NCBI GenBank assembly: GCA_016287995.1
Contig: JAEEXW010000228.1
Coordinates: forward strand, 1-5,379
Length of the DNA: 5,379 bases
DNA from: Bacteroidales bacterium
GTDB lineage: Bacteria > Bacteroidota > Bacteroidia > Bacteroidales > UBA3824
Direction of reading: 5' to 3'
Shown here: positions 1-5,379 of the stretch, in pieces
How the letters are laid out: every line of letters starts with the position of its first letter
Position numbering within the stretch: position 1 is the stretch's first letter
Made by a program: the position numbers and the translations under genes
Notes under the pieces: generated by a model
Seen by the model: the letters and a program-made list of their open reading frames with translations, nothing else
What the model was told of the DNA's origin: nothing
The model's database searches: none

Positions 1-539
1 ATTTCTGCACCGGCACCGGGTAGAGAATCAAGCCCCGAAGAATGTAAAGTTTCAAGTACTTCTTTATAACTTTTTTTAGACTGTTTGCTGATATAAGCAA
101 TTTCAGCGGGACCTAAGGCATGAAGAATCAGTCCCGGAAAGTTCTTTTTCAACTCCGAAAACAATTCGCAATATTTTTCTAACGTAAAATCAGGATTCAT
201 GCCGCCTTGAAGCAAAACTTGTCGTCCGCCGATTTTAAAAAGTTCTGAAATTTTTTGTCTGTATTCGTCCATCGTTGTAACGAAAGCCTCAGGAGAATTT
301 TTTGAACGCGAAAAATTACAAAACTTACATCTTGTAACACAGATATTTGAAAGATTGATATTGCGGTCAATAATCCAGCCGACTTTGTTGCAGTTTTCTT
401 TTGGGCGGAGTTTGTTTTTTAACTCATCAGCGCAAAAACTAAGCATAGCAAGCGGCGCGTTAAAAAACAAAAACTCGCCTTCTTCCGCTGTAATAGGTTG
501 TAATTCAACGGCTTTATTTAAAATTTCTTCAATATTCAT
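1..539 (-). CDS. mqnC: Cyclic dehypoxanthinyl futalosine synthase (MqnC), N-terminal part, 3' end beyond the window
   Basis: This is a radical S-adenosylmethionine enzyme of the futalosine route to menaquinone. MqnC cyclises dehypoxanthine futalosine in the cytoplasm. The frame is open for 179 codons from an ATG at 539 to the left edge; the family is usually about 350-370 aa, so about half is present. The [4Fe-4S]/SAM motif CVTRCKFCNF gives Cys67, Cys71 and Cys74 in CxxxCxxC spacing. Downstream are GGRQVLLQGGMNPDF (about residues 104-118), LHALGPAEIAYIS, and GLDSLPGAGAE at the edge, all typical of the MqnC/MqnE group. QVLLQGG and LHALGPAEI favour MqnC over aminofutalosine synthase MqnE, but the missing C-terminus would settle it. 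The ATG at 539 is the first in frame and lies about 24 nt below a good TAnnTTTG promoter. It is divergent from the flippase gene. Base composition is ordinary for the left part (23 of 60 G+C at 241-300). Confidence 0.85.
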   Translation of the reverse strand, partial: MNIEEILNKAVELQPITAEEGEFLFFNAPLAMLSFCADELKNKLRPKENCNKVGWIIDRNINLSNICVTRCKFCNFSRSKNSPEAFVTTMDEYRQKISELFKIGGRQVLLQGGMNPDFTLEKYCELFSELKKNFPGLILHALGPAEIAYISKQSKKSYKEVLETLHSSGLDSLPGAGAE

Positions 540-564
540 GACATTGTGAAAATACGGTATTGCG

Positions 565-598
565 TTGCACAAAATTACAAAATAAATTTATACTTTTG
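565..598 (+). promoter_or_regulatory. Bacteroidota-type promoter for the flippase gene
   Basis: TACTTTTG at 591-598 matches the -7 consensus TAnnTTTG. The -33 part is weaker: TTG at 565-567 with a 23-nt gap, longer than the usual 19-21. Transcription would begin near 605, about 15 nt before the ATG at 620. This supports that start over the in-frame ATG at 560, which lies upstream of the promoter. Confidence 0.6.
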
Positions 599-602
599 CA
601 AA
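570..602 (-). promoter_or_regulatory. Bacteroidota-type promoter for mqnC
   Basis: Read on the minus strand, TAATTTTG (577 down to 570) fits the -7 consensus TAnnTTTG exactly. TTTG (602 down to 599) lies 21 nt upstream, near the usual -33 spacing. The predicted start of transcription is near 563, giving a leader of about 24 nt to the ATG at 539. This is consensus matching only; no transcript data are available. Confidence 0.6.
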
Positions 603-619
603 AAAAAGTTATTAACATA

Positions 620-2074
620 ATGGGAAAAATAAAACAACTTGCCTCTCAAACCTTCATTTACGGGTTGAGTTCTATTGTCGGACGACTTTTGAATTATTTG
701 TTAGTGCCGCTTTATACTCGTGTTTTTGTTCCGGGCGAATACGGAATTATCACTGAATTATATACTTACGTTACTTTTTTGATGATTCTTTTAACCTACG
801 GCATGGAGACCGGCTATTTTTATTTTACAAAAACGGAAAACAATGCTGATAAAGTGTTTTCAACGGCTGCAACTTCCTTATTTATAACGAGTTCTCTATT
901 TGTGCTGACGGGTTTGATTTTTGCGGGCAATATTGCGGAGGTTTTGGATTATCAGAGCCACGTAAATTATATTTCACTTTTTGTTGTAATTTTAGGTTTG
1001 GACGCTTTTACGTCAATTCCTTTTGCAAGGCTTCGTCAGCAAAACAAGGCATTAAAATTCGGCATTTTTAAACTGATAAACATTTCAATCAACATCGGCT
1101 TGAATTTGTTTTTTATCCTTTACCTTCCAAAAGCGGGCGGATACGACGAAAATTTCGGCGTTGGATACGTTTTTCTGTCAAATTTGATTGCAAGCGGAGT
1201 AACGTTGCTGCTTTTTATCCCTGACTTTTTCAAGGTGAAATACAATTTTGATTTTGCGCTTCTGAAAAAAATGCTCGTTTATTCTCTGCCGCTTTTGGTT
1301 TCGGGTTTAGCCGGCATGATTAACGAGTTTTTTGATAGGGTTTCGATAAAGTTTTTCTACACGATTCCCGATGGAATAACAGACGCTAACAATTATATTC
1401 TCAGTGAGTTAGGAATTTACGGTGCGAATGCTAAAATAGCCGTTTTGATGACACTTTTTATTCAGTGTTTCAGATATTCTGCCGATCCGTTTTTCTTTTC
1501 AAACAAGGGCTCGAAGGATTTCAACGAACTTTTCGCAAAAGTTAATAAATATTTGCTGATTTTTGGTCTGTTTATTTTTTTAGGGATAATGTTTTATCTT
1601 GACATTATTAAACACTTTATTAGTAGCACTTATTGGGACGGTTTGAGGGTTGTGCCTTACCTTTTGATAGGACATCTGCTTGTGGGCATGGTTTATTTGC
1701 AGTCGTTTTGGTACAAACTAAACTCTAAAACGGTTTACGGAATTTATATTTTTGTAATCGGAGCGGTTGTAACTATTGTTTTGAATTACATTTTTGTTCC
1801 GAAATTTGGTTTCATGGCGTGCGCAGTTGCAAATGTTGTTTGTTATCTTATAATGTTGATAATCACGTTTTTATGGGGTAGAAAATATCTTGTCTGCAAA
1901 TACGATTTTAAGAATATTGTTTTATATTTAGGTTTAACGGTGGGATTTTACGCGATTTCGCTTTGGGCGGAAAATGTTATCGTTAACACTATTTTATTGA
2001 TGGTATTTGTTGCTGTTGTCGCAATTAGAGAAAATTTGAAAGAGCAATTATTGAAATTCAGGAAGAAAATTTAG
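620..2074 (+). CDS. Oligosaccharide/polysaccharide flippase, Wzx-like (MOP/MVF superfamily)
   Basis: This is a 484-residue integral inner-membrane protein, the usual size for Wzx-type flippases. The family moves lipid-linked sugar intermediates from the cytoplasmic to the periplasmic face for O-antigen, capsule or other surface glycans; the substrate cannot be told from sequence. The protein is almost entirely hydrophobic, with about 13-14 predicted membrane helices: residues 11-33, 45-67, 82-105, 115-137, 148-170, 181-203, 217-235, 268-284, 310-330, 343-363, 374-394, 397-419, 431-450 and 455-469. The N-terminal stretch (VPLYTRVFVPGEYGIITEL, about residues 29-47) has the conserved feel of polysaccharide-biosynthesis transporters, and the tail is basic (RKKI). 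The start at 620 is chosen because the promoter -7 box lies at 591-598 and the family begins close to its first helix. No glycosyltransferase genes flank it in the window. No terminator hairpin is evident after the TAG stop, which lies 35 bp before the insertion sequence. Confidence 0.85.
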   Translation: MGKIKQLASQTFIYGLSSIVGRLLNYLLVPLYTRVFVPGEYGIITELYTYVTFLMILLTYGMETGYFYFTKTENNADKVFSTAATSLFITSSLFVLTGLIFAGNIAEVLDYQSHVNYISLFVVILGLDAFTSIPFARLRQQNKALKFGIFKLINISINIGLNLFFILYLPKAGGYDENFGVGYVFLSNLIASGVTLLLFIPDFFKVKYNFDFALLKKMLVYSLPLLVSGLAGMINEFFDRVSIKFFYTIPDGITDANNYILSELGIYGANAKIAVLMTLFIQCFRYSADPFFFSNKGSKDFNELFAKVNKYLLIFGLFIFLGIMFYLDIIKHFISSTYWDGLRVVPYLLIGHLLVGMVYLQSFWYKLNSKTVYGIYIFVIGAVVTIVLNYIFVPKFGFMACAVANVVCYLIMLIITFLWGRKYLVCKYDFKNIVLYLGLTVGFYAISLWAENVIVNTILLMVFVAVVAIRENLKEQLLKFRKKI

Positions 2075-2109
2075 ATTGATAAAGTCGGATACTTACACTT
2101 TAATTTTAC

Positions 2110-2125
2110 TAAACTTTCGCAAGTG
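2110..2125. repeat. Left terminal inverted repeat of the IS
   Basis: TAAACTTTCGCAAGTG is the exact reverse complement of positions 3381-3396. Identity stops immediately on both sides, so 16 bp is the full visible repeat. Confidence 0.9.
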
Positions 2126-2174
2126 CCATAACACACTAACAATCATATCATTCTAATTTTATCATTTTTTCTAA

Positions 2175-2205
2175 CTTATTGATTATCAATATTTAAATCA
2201 ATAAG
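2175..2205. repeat. Perfect 10-bp inverted repeat at the 3' end of the transposase
   Basis: CTTATTGATT (2175-2184) and AATCAATAAG (2196-2205) are exact reverse complements around an 11-nt loop. The left arm contains the transposase stop codon (2176-2178). A smaller overlapping dyad, ATTGAT-T-ATCAAT (2178-2190), offers an alternative fold. The stem is all A/T except two G:C pairs, and no U-run follows on either strand, so it is not a canonical terminator. It could act as a weak one, or be chance in AT-rich DNA. Confidence 0.45.
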
Positions 2206-3307
2206 TAAAGTGTTCTTATAATCGTATAATTGTTTCTTAATATTTTCAACTAAATTTCTGATAAATAGAATAATACGTTCATTTATCGTTAGTTCGAGAG
2301 TGTCTTTGGTTATTTCTTCAAACAATCCGCCCATTGTATCATACTTTTGTTTTCTAAGTATAGTGGAGAGGATGTTGAACCTTATGAAAGAAAAGGTTAT
2401 CTCAGCTATCTGAGCGTCAAAATCCACTGATTGACAGCTGTTTAGTAGTAGGTGCTGCTTACATTCCTTGAAGAAAATACTTCGTATTCCCGTGCTTTGC
2501 CATGCCGAGGAAGTTTATTTTCAATGTTTTTATGACGAACCTTATCAGTTCGATGCTGCAAAACCAACTGTCGGCAAGCACATATTGGGCTTTGAAGCCG
2601 TGCTTAAAGGCTCTTTTAAGCATTTTCATTGCGCATTCTGGTTTAGACTTTTTATATTCGGCGACACGCTCGGTATTTTTCCTGTCTTTTTTGTAATGCT
2701 GATTTTTCTTCTGTGCCTTTGTCATGCCATAGTCGCCCTTTTTGCTGGGTTCGCCATGCAGTGAAAAATCAAGTCCAAAAATGCTTTTGCCGTCATTGTA
2801 GATTAGAGATAGCAATTTGTAACCAAGTATGTATGAATGTGTTACATGAGAGAATATCTTTCCGAGCAGCTCAAAGTGGTAGCCGGTCTTCTCCAAATCG
2901 GTGTCGTCTATGATAAGACATTCGGGGAGTTTCGAGTTGTTGTCAGTTCCGTCATCGATACAATTGCGCAGTTTCTTGGCGATGTGGAAATTAATCTTCC
3001 TGAAATTTATTGAATTGTCCTTTTTGAAACGATACAAGGTATCTTTGCCACAGTCAATTTTGCTATAAAAAATTGACTTGCAATAATTTAACACATTTCT
3101 GATGCGAAAAAACGGCATCAGGAGGATTAATATGAATTTAACAGTCTGACTGTATTTCGCATTGTAATTGGTTGAAAAACAGAGGCTTTTGTCGCTAAGT
3201 TTCTGCATGTCAAGTACCGAGAAAATGGCACTGGCTGAATTATCGAAATTTTCGACAAAAAAATTTGATATTTCTTTGAAATTTTTTGTAATCTTGTCCG
3301 GCAGCAT
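2176..3307 (-). pseudogene. IS4-like DDE transposase, inactivated by internal deletion and frameshift
   Basis: The N-terminal part runs from ATG 3307 for 282 codons to a stop at 2459. It holds the first catalytic Asp in LIIDDTDLEKTG (D134/D135), a basic segment (about residues 188-222), and the second Asp in VLADSWF (D246). It then reads MAKHGNTKY and breaks. The C-terminal part is in another frame: FFKECKQHLLLNSCQS (from about 2475 downward), then VDFDAQIAEITFSF, to the stop at 2176-2178. In intact relatives about 90-100 residues separate these blocks and carry the Y-R-E part of the YREK signature. Here they are fused at about 2465-2480 and out of frame, so the catalytic Glu is gone; the Lys in ECK survives. 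Transposition in cis is therefore not expected. The size of the loss is estimated from memory of the family. Confidence 0.85.
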
Positions 3308-3322
3308 GATTTTTTTGACATT

Positions 3323-3353
3323 TAAATATACTGATTTTCAGTGTATTTACAAA
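3323..3353 (-). promoter_or_regulatory. Probable transposase promoter with a dyad in the spacer
   Basis: On the minus strand, TTTG (3353 down to 3350), 19 nt, then TATATTTA (3330 down to 3323) matches TTTG-N19-TAnnTTTG at every position except the last. Transcription would start near 3317, about 10 nt before the ATG at 3307. The spacer contains CTGA-TTT-TCAG (3331-3341), part of a larger imperfect dyad at 3328-3346. Confidence 0.45.
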
Positions 3354-3380
3354 ATTTTGCTTTTTTTATTGATTTTTAAT

Positions 3381-3396
3381 CACTTGCGAAAGTTTA
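3381..3396. repeat. Right terminal inverted repeat of the IS
   Basis: CACTTGCGAAAGTTTA is the exact reverse complement of 2110-2125. It contains TTG at 3384-3386, positioned as a possible -33 element of the rightward promoter. Confidence 0.9.
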
Positions 3397-3410
3397 ATTA
3401 GTTATATTTG
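3384..3410 (+). promoter_or_regulatory. Promoter for the ATPase-TOPRIM gene, straddling the IS right end
   Basis: TATATTTG at 3403-3410 matches TAnnTTTG exactly and lies 7 bp outside the IS end. The nearest -33 candidate is TTG at 3384-3386 inside the IS terminal repeat, with a short 16-nt gap. Transcription would start near 3417, about 17 nt before the ATG at 3434. The -7 box is good; the -33 assignment is tentative. Confidence 0.55.
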
Positions 3411-3433
3411 CATCATAATTAATTTTGGAAAAA

Positions 3434-5379
3434 ATGAGAATCGAGGATATAGAATTTATACAGGATTATGGCATTTTTCAGAAAGGTGTGAAATTGGACT
3501 TCTCTAACCGTGTCGATAATTTCATTGCCTTGGTTGGATTATCTGGTAGCGGCAAAACTACATTGGTAAATCTCATGGCTAAGGTTTTTGGTCATGAACT
3601 TAAGTATTCGTGGAAATGGTGCTCTGATATAAAAAAAATATATAATGAAGTTTGTAAATCGTATAATAATAATTTTTTTTTATTGGAAGATAAAGCTAAA
3701 AAGTTTATTGATAAAGAAGAGACCAAAATGTTTGTTTATTTAAGCAAAGTTGAAGCGTATTCGAATCCTTTAAAGATAAATTATGTTGTATCTGATAATA
3801 ATTATACAGAAAGAGCTATCCGTAAAAAATTTTTGGATTCAATCATTATGTATAGTCCTATTGCAATATTCGGACATCATTCGTTAAATAAATTTTATTG
3901 GAGTCGGGCAATTACCGATAATATGAAGACTACTCCTTATTCAGATAAAATTAATGAAGAGAGAGGGATTAATTCTATTTACTTCCTTCAATCTAATTTT
4001 ATTAATATTGCAATTGCTTCTTTATCTCTTTTAAAAGAAAGTGAAATCGACTTATTTTTATCGAAAAATAATATTAAATTTGATTTCAAAGATAATTTTA
4101 ATTTTAAACTTTATGAAAACATTAGAATAGATAATGTTTCTTCGGGAAATGCAGTATTTAATAATGAAATAGCAAAAAAAATATATGAATATTATAGAAT
4201 AGAGCATGACAATGATATAAGAATTAATGATTTACTATGTTTAATTGAAATAGAGGATAATCCATCTAAGTATGAGGAGTTTCGCAGCCAATTCGGTAAT
4301 TCAAAGTTTGATTTTTCCATTGTAAAAATGCGTACTCCAAAAGATAAGGCTAAGATTTTATTTAAATTTTTATGGTCTGTTTATTATCGAGCACTTAACA
4401 AACATATGGCTAAACAATATGAGTATGGTTCTATAGCTAATAGTAGCCACGACTGGTTGTCTATAGATTTTTTTACGTATATGAACCCATCTGTTATTGA
4501 AAATTTGTCTGAAGGACAAAAAAAATTTTTAATATTGACTCTTATTTTTAAAGTATTGGCTGATGAGAATTCTTTGATTTTGTTGGATGAAGTTGACGTT
4601 CATTTGGACTCCAAATTGAAGTCAATGATATTTAAGATGATTAAAGAGTGCAAAGGACAGGTTATTCTGACAACCCATGATCCGGTGATGGTAAGTAATA
4701 TGCCCCCTGAAAATGTTTTTATGCTTGAAAATGGTAAAATCAGTGAGAACCAAAGTTTAGCAAGAGCATTGGCTGAAACTGATAATTGTAATATGTTAGA
4801 TGCGTTGGGTATGCAAGGGAAACCGTATATTGTTATATCCGAAGGTCCTTCTGATGAAAAAATCATAAAGAAAGCAATTGAGCAGTTAGGGTATGATGAT
4901 TATTTCAGGGATGTCTTCTTTTTAAATTCAGGTGGTACAGGTAATACTGAACATTTTTTTGAGAATACGTTAATTAAATTTAGGAAAAATCTCATTAAGA
5001 AGGTTTTGTTTATTTATGATAGAGATGAAGCAGGTTATTTTGGTCGAGATGTCATCAAAAAATTAAAAAAGAAGAATGCTCAATTTGATAGTTTATTCAT
5101 AACTCCAAATGATTTGTTTTACTATTTATATACGGAAAATGGTAAAAATGAAAAAGATTATGAGAATGTACCACATAGCATTAATAAAAAGGATTCATTT
5201 GATTATTTTTACTATTTAGAAAACTATGTTGACGCTTGTAATTATTTGTACAATGGTGAAGTTGTGCAAATAACAATGAATGGTAGGATATTGACATTTA
5301 ATGAGATGAAAAAAATATGTCCAAGTAGTAAAGATTTAAAGAAATTTGATGACACAAATAATCCTATAATACCCAATTG
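3434..5379 (+). CDS. OLD-family ABC ATPase with TOPRIM nuclease domain, likely anti-phage; C-terminus beyond the window
   Basis: The frame is open from ATG 3434 to the right edge (648 codons, no stop). The ATPase half has Walker A GLSGSGKTT (residues 35-43, Lys41), ABC signature LSEGQKK (358-364), Walker B LILLDEVD (D385, E386) and H-loop TTHD (His415). About 315 residues separate Walker A from the signature, with no recognisable domain and no obvious long coiled coil. A TOPRIM domain follows: VISEGPSDE (Glu470, Asp474), LNSGGTGN (about 496-503) and FIYDRDEAG (Asp529, Asp531), the metal-binding acids of that fold. ATPase plus TOPRIM is the OLD architecture, which includes GajA of Gabija and other phage-defence nucleases. 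The tail after about residue 550 is unrecognised. No signal or membrane segment is seen, so it is presumably cytoplasmic. The gene is very AT-rich (20 of 120 G+C at 4021-4140, against 24 of 60 in the flippase at 1141-1200), suggesting transfer. The start follows GGAAAAA. The domain call is firm; the defence role is inference. Confidence 0.85.
   Translation, partial: MRIEDIEFIQDYGIFQKGVKLDFSNRVDNFIALVGLSGSGKTTLVNLMAKVFGHELKYSWKWCSDIKKIYNEVCKSYNNNFFLLEDKAKKFIDKEETKMFVYLSKVEAYSNPLKINYVVSDNNYTERAIRKKFLDSIIMYSPIAIFGHHSLNKFYWSRAITDNMKTTPYSDKINEERGINSIYFLQSNFINIAIASLSLLKESEIDLFLSKNNIKFDFKDNFNFKLYENIRIDNVSSGNAVFNNEIAKKIYEYYRIEHDNDIRINDLLCLIEIEDNPSKYEEFRSQFGNSKFDFSIVKMRTPKDKAKILFKFLWSVYYRALNKHMAKQYEYGSIANSSHDWLSIDFFTYMNPSVIENLSEGQKKFLILTLIFKVLADENSLILLDEVDVHLDSKLKSMIFKMIKECKGQVILTTHDPVMVSNMPPENVFMLENGKISENQSLARALAETDNCNMLDALGMQGKPYIVISEGPSDEKIIKKAIEQLGYDDYFRDVFFLNSGGTGNTEHFFENTLIKFRKNLIKKVLFIYDRDEAGYFGRDVIKKLKKKNAQFDSLFITPNDLFYYLYTENGKNEKDYENVPHSINKKDSFDYFYYLENYVDACNYLYNGEVVQITMNGRILTFNEMKKICPSSKDLKKFDDTNNPIIPN

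Larger units (their letters stand above)
2110..3396 (-). mobile_element. Degenerate IS4-like insertion sequence
   Basis: The element is 1,287 bp, bounded by perfect 16-bp terminal inverted repeats and carrying one broken DDE transposase on the minus strand. The intact form is estimated at about 1.55-1.6 kb, allowing for the missing middle of the transposase. The IS4-like assignment rests on the transposase (IDDT and ADSWF catalytic motifs, KECKQHL region after the third acid). No matching 9-12 bp target duplication is visible: the left flank ends TAATTTTAC and the right flank begins ATTAGTTATA. It lies between the flippase and the ATPase-TOPRIM gene. The exact IS name was not identified. Confidence 0.85.

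Noticed and set aside
355..549. A 64-codon plus-strand open frame.
   Set aside because: It is antisense to the well-conserved mqnC N-terminus, including its 5' end, and matches nothing.
560..619. An in-frame ATG at 560 that would extend the flippase by 20 residues.
   Set aside because: It lies upstream of the -7 box at 591-598, and the extra residues (MRCTKLQNKF...) do not resemble a flippase N-terminus. The ATG at 620 fits both the promoter and the family.
2176..2427. A separate 83-codon gene beginning at the GTG at 2427.
   Set aside because: Its frame continues upstream of the GTG into FFKECKQHLLLNSCQS, and its sequence is the C-terminus of an IS4-like transposase. It is part of the pseudogene.
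2468..3401. Several open frames of 64-98 codons on the plus strand across the IS (2468-2764, 2502-2696, 2713-2913, 3168-3401), and a second minus-strand frame at 3127-3321.
   Set aside because: They overlap the transposase coding strand, have no promoter or recognisable sequence, and show low-complexity or Cys/Phe-rich composition typical of antisense frames.
2100..3426. TTAATTTT occurs at both 2100-2107 and 3419-3426 and might be a target-site duplication.
   Set aside because: The left copy is 2 bp from the IS end but the right copy is 22 bp away. An 8-bp A/T word is expected by chance in such DNA.
4600..4866. An 88-codon minus-strand open frame.
   Set aside because: It is antisense to the Walker B to TOPRIM region, whose motifs clearly mark the plus strand as coding.
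1..5379. tRNA, rRNA, CRISPR array, riboswitch and retron-type RNA were looked for.
   Set aside because: No regularly spaced repeats, cloverleaf-like segment, conserved rRNA block or structured non-coding stretch was seen. The only gene-free intervals are short (540-619, 2075-2175, 3308-3433).

Overview
The window looks like the chromosome of a Bacteroidota bacterium, probably Bacteroidales-like. It is AT-rich. Every intact gene start sits about 15-25 nt downstream of a TAnnTTTG box, the Bacteroidota -7 promoter element, and no gene has a strong Shine-Dalgarno. No 16S or other species-level marker is present, so the genus cannot be named.

Layout. (1) Positions 1-539, minus strand: the N-terminal 179 codons of a radical-SAM enzyme of the futalosine menaquinone pathway, best matching MqnC; it runs off the left edge. 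(2) Positions 540-619: a compact divergent promoter region with overlapping promoter elements. (3) Positions 620-2074, plus strand: a complete polysaccharide/oligosaccharide flippase of the Wzx/MOP type (484 aa). (4) Positions 2110-3396: a degenerate IS4-like insertion sequence of 1,287 bp with perfect 16-bp terminal inverted repeats. Its transposase (minus strand) is a pseudogene: an internal deletion has removed roughly 90-100 residues, including the third catalytic acid, and left the two halves out of frame. (5) Positions 3434-5379, plus strand: a gene running off the right edge (648 codons visible). It encodes an ABC/SMC-type ATPase followed by a TOPRIM nuclease domain, the architecture of OLD-family nucleases, which include GajA of the Gabija anti-phage system.

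How the parts relate. The two genes on the left are ordinary housekeeping or envelope functions at about 38-40% GC in sampled stretches. Parts of the ATPase-TOPRIM gene fall to about 17% GC, and its promoter abuts the right end of the insertion sequence. The simplest reading is a core-genome segment ending at the flippase, then a dead insertion sequence marking the edge of a horizontally acquired, probably defence-related region that continues to the right. A partner gene, such as a UvrD-like helicase, would lie outside the window. The defence role is inferred from domain architecture, not shown by the sequence.
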